From: an uncultured Lachnospiraceae bacterium
GTDB lineage: Bacteria > Bacillota > Clostridia > Lachnospirales > Lachnospiraceae
Direction of reading: 5' to 3'
Assembly (NCBI GenBank): GCA_910579275.1
Contig: CAJTTO010000017.1
Location: 10,882 to 74,881 of the forward strand
Length of the DNA stretch: 64,000 nucleotides
Shown in pieces: positions 1 through 7,962 of the stretch (position 1 is its first letter; every line of letters starts with the position of its first letter). The translations under genes and the position numbers were made by a program. The notes beneath the pieces were generated by a model. It was not told the DNA's origin. It searched no databases and saw nothing but the letters and a program-made list of their open reading frames with translations.

Positions 1-2007
1 CATTCGTGTTGTTGTCACAAAGATACTTATGTTCTTATTTGCTCTTGCAAGCCACCGACTTAAATCATCCTTTATAACGCCATGCTGTAAAAACACAAAT
101 TTTTGCTGATGCAATATATCTCTATATAAATAAGACAAATCAAAAAAGCGGTTAAACACATAATCATCTGCCTGTGCCGATACTACTTTATCACATAATA
201 GTGACAATATTTTATGTTTGTTTGAATGGAATGGCACCACTTTACCGATTTTACTCAAACGTTCATAGTCCTCCGAGCTCTTTTCCAGCACAAAGTAAGT
301 ATCTATATTTTCGTCCTTTCCTATAGTATTCATATATGTAAAAAATGCTTCGCCATTATCATCCGCTTTTGTCAGCCTGTCACTTATAAGCCAAAGTTCC
401 TTTTTCTTAAACTTTTTTACAAAATGATAGATTTTTCTGGCAATCACTCCTCTGTAAAGCATTTTACTTTTTTTTGACATAATTTCTTTTTGGAGTTTCC
501 GTTCGCACCTTTTTACTGCTGCCCTTGAAACTTGCTTTGATAACTTTAAAACGCCTTCAGAGCACGTCAAAATTATGCCATTTTGACATAAATAACTGTT
601 TTTTAATTTTGTTGACACTGGAAAGAATTTGCCTGTTACAATGTTTTTGCATAATATTTCATTATCCCCATAGCGTAAAAATAGTTGTAATTCTGTTTCC
701 TCTGACAGTTCATCATGTTTTAGACAAAAACGAAATCCTCTTGCCTGCGTAATCACATTGTCCATACAGAAAGTACACTTTTCTTCCCGTTCCAAAAGCT
801 GCGCTTTATATTCCGCACCCATTTTACATTCGTCATCCACTATTTTTAAAACAATTTGGATATCACTGAATTCTGGAAAGAACCTTGCATGTCCTTCTAA
901 TATAATCTCATCCGCAAAAACGTCTGCAAATTCAAAAATCATGGAATAAGAACTTGCCGGTGCTGAAGGAATTTCCTTTATGTAAACCCTCGCGTCATCC
1001 GGAAGCCAAACAACTTCCTTTCTGTCCTTATTTTCTTCCTTCATAGACAATATTGCCATTTTATAGTTATTACCAATGTTTTTCTGTTCCAGGATTATTT
1101 TATTATCAATATATTGTATTGCTTTATAAATCAGATTTTTATACTCCTGCTCCTCATCCTCTTTAAGGACACCCGCTTTAACAAGCGGATACTGATTCAA
1201 GCGCCACTGCAAATCATACATACAAGTATATTGAACAAATTGCGGAATATAGCCTTTTTTATTGAATGCATTTTCCAAGGAATACAATGTAAACCGTTCT
1301 AAGTATGGAACATAATAACACGGCTTGTTTCTTCCCAAATCAACTGCCGAATCCCCTGTGTCACGCTTTCTATATAAGTAACTGGCTCCACGCACTAGCC
1401 CATACAACATTTTGTCCAATAAAATATCTATAACAAGCTGTGCGTCCTCTGCATAAGCCAAGCTGTCATCAAACTTCCTATTATCAAAGCATCCTTTTTT
1501 TATCAAGGTGCCACTTATAGACAATTGAATACAATTATATTCCTGATGCAAATCAGCTATCCTTGATTTTTTTCCAAATCGATAATTTAATGGGTGGTCA
1601 CCATTTCTTGTCCCAAAAAATTTTAACTTTACAGCAACCAAATCTATCCATTTCTCATTTTCTTTCAAGTAGTCATACATTACTTCTAATGTATTAAACT
1701 CCAATATATCATCTGCGTCCGTAAAGTTGACATACTCGCCCCGGACATGTCTTAATCCTTCATTTCTGGCAGAAGACACCCCGCCGTTCTCTTTATGAAT
1801 TACTACAATATTATCTGGATACTGTTTGGCATACTGGTCACATATATCACCTGATTTGTCTGGCGAGCCATCATCCACCAATATTAGCTGTATATTTTCA
1901 AAGCCAATATTTTGTGCGATAATGCTGTCTATCATTTCTTCCAAATAGTCTTCTACATTATATACTGCTGTCACAACCGATATTTTATATTCTTTTGTGT
2001 CATCCAT
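1..2007 (-). CDS. GT2 / CDP-glycerol glycerophosphotransferase fusion, 3' end cut by window edge
   Basis: This gene has no stop codon in the window: 669 codons run from an ATG at 2007 to base 1. The N-terminus is a family-2 glycosyltransferase (ITAVYN-like start, VDDGS motif, TDADD metal-binding motif near residue 95). After a linker of several hundred residues comes the start of a CDP-glycerol glycerophosphotransferase-like domain (LISDRLTKADDNGEAFF, then FLQHGV). The HP and TDYSS motifs seen in the three paralogues of this window would lie off the left edge. The family polymerises or primes glycerol-phosphate (teichoic-acid-like) polymers at the inner membrane face; the exact substrate cannot be read here. 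The gene lies directly downstream of the outward promoter in the invertible segment, so it is probably expressed in the orientation seen. The start is supported by a GAGTGAGGG-type site upstream. Confidence 0.85.
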   Translation of the reverse strand, partial: MDDTKEYKISVVTAVYNVEDYLEEMIDSIIAQNIGFENIQLILVDDGSPDKSGDICDQYAKQYPDNIVVIHKENGGVSSARNEGLRHVRGEYVNFTDADDILEFNTLEVMYDYLKENEKWIDLVAVKLKFFGTRNGDHPLNYRFGKKSRIADLHQEYNCIQLSISGTLIKKGCFDNRKFDDSLAYAEDAQLVIDILLDKMLYGLVRGASYLYRKRDTGDSAVDLGRNKPCYYVPYLERFTLYSLENAFNKKGYIPQFVQYTCMYDLQWRLNQYPLVKAGVLKEDEEQEYKNLIYKAIQYIDNKIILEQKNIGNNYKMAILSMKEENKDRKEVVWLPDDARVYIKEIPSAPASSYSMIFEFADVFADEIILEGHARFFPEFSDIQIVLKIVDDECKMGAEYKAQLLEREEKCTFCMDNVITQARGFRFCLKHDELSEETELQLFLRYGDNEILCKNIVTGKFFPVSTKLKNSYLCQNGIILTCSEGVLKLSKQVSRAAVKRCERKLQKEIMSKKSKMLYRGVIARKIYHFVKKFKKKELWLISDRLTKADDNGEAFFTYMNTIGKDENIDTYFVLEKSSEDYERLSKIGKVVPFHSNKHKILSLLCDKVVSAQADDYVFNRFFDLSYLYRDILHQQKFVFLQHGVIKDDLSRWLARANKNISIFVTTTRM

Positions 2008-2166
2008 AATTATCTCAACCCTCACTCCGCTTTTTTTGTCCATATTATGTAAATCTATTTAAACAATTTTAACCAGTTCATACAGCCAAACCGTTCTCAT
2101 CCTTGCAAAATCCTGTGTTTTTGCCACTTGTTGCATTATTTCTCTTTACAAGGGCATAATAATAGA

Positions 2167-2193
2167 TAACAATTTGCCCGCAAATGTTATCTG
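2167..2193 (+). repeat. Left inverted repeat of invertible segment (IRL)
   Basis: These 27 bases are the exact reverse complement of 2884-2910. The repeat is itself an imperfect palindrome: a GATAACA-ATTTGC arm (using one flanking dinucleotide) faces a GCAAATGTTATC arm around a central CC. That is the usual form of a tyrosine-recombinase core site, in which two recombinase-binding arms flank a short crossover. Confidence 0.9.
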
Positions 2194-2200
2194 CCCATAT

Positions 2201-2229
2201 ATTATATATTATATTAATACATTATTCAA
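2201..2229 (-). promoter_or_regulatory. Outward sigma-A-type promoter in the invertible segment
   Basis: On the minus strand TTGAAT (2229-2224) and TATAAT (2206-2201) are separated by exactly 17 bp, in an AT-rich stretch after the recombinase stop. Transcription would start near 2194, at the inner edge of the left repeat, and run into the gene that starts at 2007. After inversion the same promoter would map to about 2848-2876 and point at the gene starting at 3032. Confidence 0.75.
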
Positions 2230-2269
2230 GTTTTTTATACTGGTAATCATTACATAAATACTGCATATT

Positions 2270-2845
2270 TCATAGGTTTAATTGGTAAAAAAGGCTGTCT
2301 TTTTCGTCTTGGTTGATAGACAGATACCGCTTTGTTATTTCAATGTTGGAGTGGTTATAGATTTCCATTATTAAAGCTGGCGGCGTTCCCTCTTTCCATG
2401 CATGATACCCAAATGTTTTTCTAAGCGAGTGACAACTTATGTTCCCTTCCAGCTGATTGAACTCCGCAGCCTTTTTTATAATATGCCATGCCCTGTTTCT
2501 GGAAATATGTTTTCTGGCATCGCCACCTGAGTAAAAAATGTAATCGTCCTGCTGTAGCTGCTCTCGATGCTCCATTAACAAGTCCAGAGCCTGACGGCAG
2601 TTTTCATTTAGGGCAATACACGTATTTTTTCTTGTCTTTTTTTCTCTGACAATCAAATGGTTCTTAAATTTTTTCTGCTCGAAATTGTAAACTTCATTCC
2701 ACTGAACATCTATAATGTCACTTATCCTTAAAGCAGAATTAATTCCCATCACAAAAAGTGCATAATCTCTATATTTCTCTTTGTCCAAAAAATAATTTTT
2801 CATTAAGCTGATTTCATCCTTCTGGCGGATTGGTGTTGTTACCAT
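2270..2845 (-). CDS. Tyrosine recombinase, FimB/FimE-sized DNA invertase
   Basis: This 191-residue site-specific recombinase most likely catalyses inversion of the segment that carries it. The full catalytic set of the tyrosine recombinase family is visible: R40 (ALRISD), K70 region, H139 and R142 (HSLRK), H165 (NHS) and the nucleophile Y174 (KRYL). At this length it lacks the N-terminal SAM-like DNA-binding domain of phage integrases, as do the fimbrial invertases FimB and FimE. The start at 2845 is chosen because AGGAGGAAAG sits six bases upstream; an in-frame start 16 codons earlier would leave no ribosome site. The gene is the only one between the 27-bp inverted repeats. It could instead act on other sites elsewhere, but none with this repeat is evident in the window. 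Confidence 0.92.
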   Translation of the reverse strand: MVTTPIRQKDEISLMKNYFLDKEKYRDYALFVMGINSALRISDIIDVQWNEVYNFEQKKFKNHLIVREKKTRKNTCIALNENCRQALDLLMEHREQLQQDDYIFYSGGDARKHISRNRAWHIIKKAAEFNQLEGNISCHSLRKTFGYHAWKEGTPPALIMEIYNHSNIEITKRYLSINQDEKDSLFYQLNL

Positions 2846-2883
2846 ATTCTTTCCTCCTAGTATTCTGAACACTTGTATACAGA

Positions 2884-2910
2884 CAGATAACATTTGCGGG
2901 CAAATTGTTA
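2884..2910 (-). repeat. Right inverted repeat of invertible segment (IRR)
   Basis: This is a perfect 27-bp inverted copy of 2167-2193. Read on the minus strand it contains TTGCCC (2898-2903), which sits 18 bp upstream of TATACA (2874-2879) inside the segment. This could be the recombinase promoter, with its -35 in the repeat and its -10 in the segment. Such a promoter would be rebuilt after either inversion. Confidence 0.9.
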
Positions 2911-3031
2911 CTTCGAATTATTTAATCAATACGATTTATGTATAGTGCACACTCTCGAAGAATCCAAAACACTACCAAACACTAGAATATATAAATTGTA
3001 ATAAAATATCAAACAGAAAACGGAGACCATG

Positions 3032-5740
3032 ATGGAAAACACAAAGGAATACAAAGTTTCAGTCATTACCGCAGTATATAATGTGGAAGAATACCTCGAG
3101 GAAATGATAGAAAGTATTATTGCACAGACCATCGGATTTGAGAATGTGCAGCTGATACTTGTCGATGATGGAGCAAGTGATGGTTCAGGAGAAATCTGTG
3201 ACCGATATGCAGAACAGTTTCCCGACAATATTTGGGCAATACACAAAGTAAACGGCGGTGTCTCCTCCGCACGAAATGAAGGATTAAAATTTGTTCAAGG
3301 AGAGTATGTTAATTTTACGGATGCAGATGACAAGCTGCGCGACAATGCATTGGAAAAGATGTATAACTATCTGAAAAAAAATGAGGACTGGATAGATCTT
3401 GTAGCAATTCGAATGAGTTTTTTTGGTGTCAGAAAAGGAGATCACCCATTAAACTACAGATTTAAAAAGACAAGGTTAGTCGATCTGCGGCAGGAGCATA
3501 CCTGTATTCAATTGTCCATAAGCGGTGCACTTGTAAAAAGGGAATGTTTTCAAAACAGGCGCTTTGATACCGAATTATCTTATGCAGAAGACGGACAGGT
3601 TGTCGTTGATATTCTGCTCGATAAAATGCGTTACGGCATATTATGTGGAACAAACTATTTTTATCGAAAGCGTGATGCAGGAGATTCCGCAATCGACCAA
3701 GGCCGGAAAAAGACGGCGTATTATATTCCCTACATGAAGAATTTTATCATGCATATTCTGGAAACTGCACTGAAAAAGAAAGGCTATATTCCTAAGTTTG
3801 TACAGTATACCTGTATGTATGATTTGCAGTGGCGTCTAAACAAGAACCTGCTGGTAGAACCCAATGTCCTTACGGAAGATGAAATTGCGGAATACAAAGG
3901 GCTTATACTCCGTGCACTACAGCACATTGATGATAATGTTATTTTGGAGCAGAAGAATTTAGGAAACAATTATAAGATTGCGATTGCATCCCTAAAAGAG
4001 GACAATAAGGATAAAATCGAGCTGGTAAACTGCCCGAATGATTTAAAACTATGCATTGGGGATATTTCTTCTGCCTACGCAAGCTCCTATTCCATGGTTC
4101 TTGAGTTTGCAGACATTTTGAAAGACGAAGTCACTATCGAAGGGTATATTAGATGTTTTTCAGAGCTTGGTTCTGTTGAAGTCCTCTTTAAATCCGTAGA
4201 TCCAGAAATCGTAGCTGAATATTACGCTGAGCTTTCTGACCGAAACGAAAAACAGACACTATGTTTGGATGAAGTCATTACAGCTGCCAAAGGGTTCCGG
4301 TTCAGGATAAAACGAAATGATTTGCCCGAAGACGTAAAACTTTGTCTTTGTCTGCGTTATGCAGGAAATGATGTTGTATGTAAAAATATTATTTGGGGTA
4401 AGTTTTTTCCCATATCCACCAAATTAAAAAATGCCTATTTCTATCAGGAAGGAATGATTATAACATATTCCGGATCATGTTTAAGGCTACGCAACAATGT
4501 CGACAGAAAAAGCATACACCACCATGAAAAGCTTTTTCAGCAGGAAATACTGTCAAAGAAGAACAAAATGCTGCGCCGAGGATGGACAGCCAGAAATATC
4601 TATCATATACTGAAACGGTTTAAGAAAAAAGAAATATGGCTGATCAGCGACCGCCTTACCAAGGCGGATGACAACGGAGAGGCATTTTTTACATACATGA
4701 ATACCATTGGAAAACAGGAGCATATAGAGACTTATTTTGTTCTGGACAGGAATTCCGAAGATTATGAAAGACTGTGCAGTATAGGAAACGTCGTCCCATT
4801 TCACTCGACAAAGCACAAAATCCTGTCACTGTTATGCGATAAGATTATTTCATCCCAGGGGGAGGACTATGTCTTTAACCGCTTTTATGATATGTCCTAT
4901 TTGTACAAGGATATCCAGCATCATCAAAAATTTGTATTTCTCCAGCATGGTGTCACAAAAGACAACCAGAGCCGCTGGCTTGCAAAGGCAAATAAAAACA
5001 TCAGCCTGTTTGTGACTGTAACCAATATGGAGTATCAGTCCATTCTGGATTATGCCTATTATTATGATGAAGAACAGGTAAAGTGCACGGGCTTTCCGCG
5101 ATACGACTACCTTGATGACAATTCACAGGATAAGAAGATTATAACCTTCATGCCAACATGGCGTTCTTATCTGACTGGCAATATTGACGTGAAAACGGAT
5201 TCACGCACCCTGAAAAAGGGATTTGAAAACAGCTCGTACTGCCAAATGTATCGTCAGGTTTTTTCAAGTCCCAGACTGTACGATGCCGCCATGAAAAACC
5301 ATTACGAAATCCAACTTATGCTGCATCCGACAATGCCGCGGGAATGCATCGAATACTTTGACTGCACCGAAACAGTCAAAGTCCTCGACAGGGCGACCCG
5401 CTACAGGAGTCTTTTTACAGATTCAAAACTGATTGTAACCGATTATTCCTCTACTGTTTTTGATTTCGCATACCTTGGGAAGCCTGTCCTGTACTATCAG
5501 CCGGATGTCGATGAGTTTTTCTCGGGCAGCCATACCTATGATAAGGGATACTTTGATTACGAACGCGACGGATTTGGCGAGGTAGAATATACCGCAGAGC
5601 ATTTAATAGACCGGATTATAGAATATATGGAAAACGATTGTACCTTAAAGGATATTTACAGGGAGCGGATAATGCAGACCTTTCCCTATCAGGATAAAAA
5701 CAACTGTAAGCGTGTTTACGAAGAAATCATGAAACTATAG
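3032..5740 (+). CDS. GT2 / CDP-glycerol glycerophosphotransferase fusion, first gene of rightward operon
   Basis: This 902-residue protein has two enzymatic halves. Residues 1-250 are a GT-A family-2 glycosyltransferase (VSVITAVYNVEEYL, LVDDGASDGS, TDADD near residue 98). A linker of about 300 residues follows. Residues 560-900 are a TagF/TarF-like CDP-glycerol glycerophosphotransferase domain with FLQHG near 640, LMLHP near 765 and TDYSS near 804, the catalytic and donor-binding motifs of that family. It probably builds a phosphopolyol-containing surface polymer. Two ATGs are in tandem; the second (3032) has the better spacing from GGAG at 3022. It is paralogous to the leftward gene at 1-2007 across the invertible segment. 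I see no convincing promoter of its own between 2911 and 3031, so expression may depend on inversion. Confidence 0.9.
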   Translation: MENTKEYKVSVITAVYNVEEYLEEMIESIIAQTIGFENVQLILVDDGASDGSGEICDRYAEQFPDNIWAIHKVNGGVSSARNEGLKFVQGEYVNFTDADDKLRDNALEKMYNYLKKNEDWIDLVAIRMSFFGVRKGDHPLNYRFKKTRLVDLRQEHTCIQLSISGALVKRECFQNRRFDTELSYAEDGQVVVDILLDKMRYGILCGTNYFYRKRDAGDSAIDQGRKKTAYYIPYMKNFIMHILETALKKKGYIPKFVQYTCMYDLQWRLNKNLLVEPNVLTEDEIAEYKGLILRALQHIDDNVILEQKNLGNNYKIAIASLKEDNKDKIELVNCPNDLKLCIGDISSAYASSYSMVLEFADILKDEVTIEGYIRCFSELGSVEVLFKSVDPEIVAEYYAELSDRNEKQTLCLDEVITAAKGFRFRIKRNDLPEDVKLCLCLRYAGNDVVCKNIIWGKFFPISTKLKNAYFYQEGMIITYSGSCLRLRNNVDRKSIHHHEKLFQQEILSKKNKMLRRGWTARNIYHILKRFKKKEIWLISDRLTKADDNGEAFFTYMNTIGKQEHIETYFVLDRNSEDYERLCSIGNVVPFHSTKHKILSLLCDKIISSQGEDYVFNRFYDMSYLYKDIQHHQKFVFLQHGVTKDNQSRWLAKANKNISLFVTVTNMEYQSILDYAYYYDEEQVKCTGFPRYDYLDDNSQDKKIITFMPTWRSYLTGNIDVKTDSRTLKKGFENSSYCQMYRQVFSSPRLYDAAMKNHYEIQLMLHPTMPRECIEYFDCTETVKVLDRATRYRSLFTDSKLIVTDYSSTVFDFAYLGKPVLYYQPDVDEFFSGSHTYDKGYFDYERDGFGEVEYTAEHLIDRIIEYMENDCTLKDIYRERIMQTFPYQDKNNCKRVYEEIMKL

Positions 5741-5787
5741 AAGGGTGTCAGCACGCAAAAAAACGCAAACAACAATGAGGTAAATAT

Positions 5788-6969
5788 ATGTTGAAATGGG
5801 AAAAGAAAATTATTGTTTTTTTAGAACTTCATAAGGAACTTTTGTTTTTCCTTGCAGTCACATTACTTGGCGTTCTGATTCGAATAAGCGGACGCAATTT
5901 TGTTTCAGGCGATTTAAGCTACTATTTGATTCCCTGGTATAATGAAATCAAGGAAAATGGTGGTTTGGCAGCGCTTCAAAACCAAGTTGGGAATTATGGA
6001 ATTCCTTATCAGTTTTTAATTGCCGTAATGACTTATATACCGATAAAAGAAATCTATCTTTTCAAAACACTGTCCTGCATTTTTGACTTTTTGCTTGCAT
6101 TTCGCGGTGCACAGCTTGTCTGCTCTTTAAAAAAAGAGACCTCTCATTTTCTTTTTTTAATCGTGTATGCATGTATTTTGGTTATGCCGCCCATCGTGCT
6201 GAATTCATCCGTATGGGGGCAATGTGATGCTATTTATGTGTATTTTGTCATAGAAGCACTATTGGCTTTGTATAACGAAAAGACCGTGAACACGTTTTTT
6301 TTTGTTGGCATAGCGTTTGCATTTAAGTTACAGGCTATTTTTATCCTGCCGTTCCTAATTTACTATTATGTTACGAAGAAAAAATTTAGTATACTGCATC
6401 TGGGGATTAGTCTTTTCACGTTCTATCTCCTGCAATTGCCCGGAATCATTGCAGGGCGTTCTTTGTTAGACCCCTTTAGCGTGTATATTGGGCAGACTGG
6501 TCAATACAAAAGCATGTGGGGTAATTTCATGAGTTTTTGGGCATTGATTGGTAATCATTCCGAATCGCTGTCTATGTTGGCAGTGGCGCTGACAGTATGC
6601 ATTTTGGGGAGCGGGTTCATGCTTTTATTAAATAGTACGGCTGATTTGGCAAAACCGGATGATTTTATCAAAATATTAATCTGGAGTGTCTGGACATGTG
6701 TCCTGTTTCTACCCGCAATGCATGACAGATATGGGTATCTGCTTGATTTATTACTATTATTAAGTACATTTATCCATAAGTGTTTTTTTAAGCACGCAAT
6801 TGTGACATCATTTTGCACTTTAAGCGTATACGGCAATATTTTGTTTGCAAATGGTGCAAATATCAAAATGCTTGGTGCAATATATACAATCGCGTATTTG
6901 CGCTACACATATGAGGTATGGAGCAAGTATGACTATACTGCTGTCATAAAAGCAGATCAACACAAATAA
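5788..6969 (+). CDS. GT-C polyprenyl-phosphate-sugar transferase, Gpi18/PIG-M-like membrane protein
   Basis: This 393-residue protein has about ten hydrophobic segments. An early extracytoplasmic loop carries SGDLSYYLIPWYNEI, matching the acidic D-Y-x-PW loop of GT-C transferases. A later PAMHDRYGYLLD motif resembles the HERY motif of the Gpi18-like family (COG5542). Such enzymes move a sugar from a polyprenyl-phosphate carrier to a polymer on the outer membrane face. It follows the fusion transferase by 47 bp and precedes a GtrB-like synthase that could supply its lipid-linked donor. The sugar and acceptor are unknown. Confidence 0.75.
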   Translation: MLKWEKKIIVFLELHKELLFFLAVTLLGVLIRISGRNFVSGDLSYYLIPWYNEIKENGGLAALQNQVGNYGIPYQFLIAVMTYIPIKEIYLFKTLSCIFDFLLAFRGAQLVCSLKKETSHFLFLIVYACILVMPPIVLNSSVWGQCDAIYVYFVIEALLALYNEKTVNTFFFVGIAFAFKLQAIFILPFLIYYYVTKKKFSILHLGISLFTFYLLQLPGIIAGRSLLDPFSVYIGQTGQYKSMWGNFMSFWALIGNHSESLSMLAVALTVCILGSGFMLLLNSTADLAKPDDFIKILIWSVWTCVLFLPAMHDRYGYLLDLLLLLSTFIHKCFFKHAIVTSFCTLSVYGNILFANGANIKMLGAIYTIAYLRYTYEVWSKYDYTAVIKADQHK

Positions 6970-7008
6970 AACAATATTTATTGAACCGATTACACAAGGA
7001 GAATACAT

Positions 7009-7962
7009 ATGATTCCAATTCTATATATCGTTGTTCCGTGTTATAACGAAGAAGATGTCCTACCCATTACAAGCAAGCTCTTTCTGAAAAAAATCGAGGA
7101 GCTGATTCAGAAAAAAATGATTGCCGATGAAAGCAGGATTCTGTTTGTCAATGATGGGAGCAAGGACAGGACATGGGAAATCATCTGCAATCTTGCCGCT
7201 GAGAATGAAAAATATATGGGAATCAGCCAATCTCGTAACAGGGGGCATCAAAATGCAGTTCTGGCGGGGCTGATGGAGGCAAAAGACGCGTGTGACATCA
7301 CCATTTCCATCGACTGCGACGGTCAGGATGATATGAATGCCATGGACAGCATGGTGGAAGAATATCAGAACGGCTGCGAGGTCGTATATGGCGTCCGCAG
7401 CAAAAGAGATACAGATACATTCTTTAAAAAATTCACTGCGGAAGCTTTCTACAAAATACTAAACAATATGGGTGCAGAGGTTATATTCAACCATGCAGAC
7501 TACAGACTGATATCCAGCAGGGTATTGCATGAATTTGCAAATTTTAAGGAAGTAAACATTTTTCTGCGCGGGCTGGTTCCTCTCGTCGGCTTTAAAAGTA
7601 CAGCCGTTTATTACGAAAGGCAGGAACGCGTTGCCGGTACGAGCCATTATCCGTTAAAGAAAATGATGGCGCTTGCATTTGATGGAATTACTAGCCTGAG
7701 CATCAAGCCCATCCATATTATCGCCGGAATCGGGTTAATCATTTCCATTTTTAGTTTTGTGGGGGTTATCTGGTCTATCGTTGTTCAGCTGCTGGGAAGA
7801 ACAGTTGCCGGCTGGGCCAGCATGACAAGCATCATCTGTTTTATCGGCGGCGTGCAGTTAATATGCCTTGGTGTATTGGGCGAATATATCGGCAAAATAT
7901 ATCTGGAAGTGAAAGCACGTCCCAGATATATCATTAGTGACAGGACAGGTGAAAAGGAATGA
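7009..7962 (+). CDS. GtrB/DPM1-like polyprenyl-phosphate glycosyltransferase
   Basis: This 317-residue family-2 transferase transfers a sugar from a nucleotide donor to polyprenyl phosphate on the cytoplasmic face. The sequence opens with ILYIVVPCYNEEDVLP, has FVNDGSKDRT, SRNRGHQNAVLAGL and the metal-binding IDCDGQDD stretch, and ends with two transmembrane helices (residues 235-260 and 270-295). This is the standard arrangement of GtrB and related dolichol/bactoprenol-phosphate synthases. Its stop overlaps the next start by 4 bp (ATGA), so translation is coupled to the GT-C gene that follows. It probably feeds one or both adjacent GT-C transferases, a two- or three-component modification module. 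Confidence 0.88.
   Translation: MIPILYIVVPCYNEEDVLPITSKLFLKKIEELIQKKMIADESRILFVNDGSKDRTWEIICNLAAENEKYMGISQSRNRGHQNAVLAGLMEAKDACDITISIDCDGQDDMNAMDSMVEEYQNGCEVVYGVRSKRDTDTFFKKFTAEAFYKILNNMGAEVIFNHADYRLISSRVLHEFANFKEVNIFLRGLVPLVGFKSTAVYYERQERVAGTSHYPLKKMMALAFDGITSLSIKPIHIIAGIGLIISIFSFVGVIWSIVVQLLGRTVAGWASMTSIICFIGGVQLICLGVLGEYIGKIYLEVKARPRYIISDRTGEKE

Larger units (their letters stand above)
2167..2910. mobile_element. Invertible DNA segment with its own tyrosine recombinase and an outward promoter
   Basis: Two perfect 27-bp inverted repeats (2167-2193 and 2884-2910) enclose 690 bp. The enclosed DNA contains only a tyrosine recombinase gene, transcribed leftward, and an AT-rich stretch with a near-consensus promoter pointing left. 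The segment sits between two divergent paralogous glycosyltransferase/glycerophosphotransferase genes. This layout matches site-specific promoter switches such as fimS and the invertible promoters known from gut bacteria. That it inverts, and that inversion swaps expression of the two flanking operons, is inferred from this architecture. See the separate entries for repeats, promoter and recombinase. Confidence 0.85.

Noticed and set aside
2846..2893. 16-codon extension of the tyrosine recombinase
   Set aside because: The earlier start has no ribosome site and lies in the inverted repeat; AGGAGGAAAG marks the ATG at 2845.
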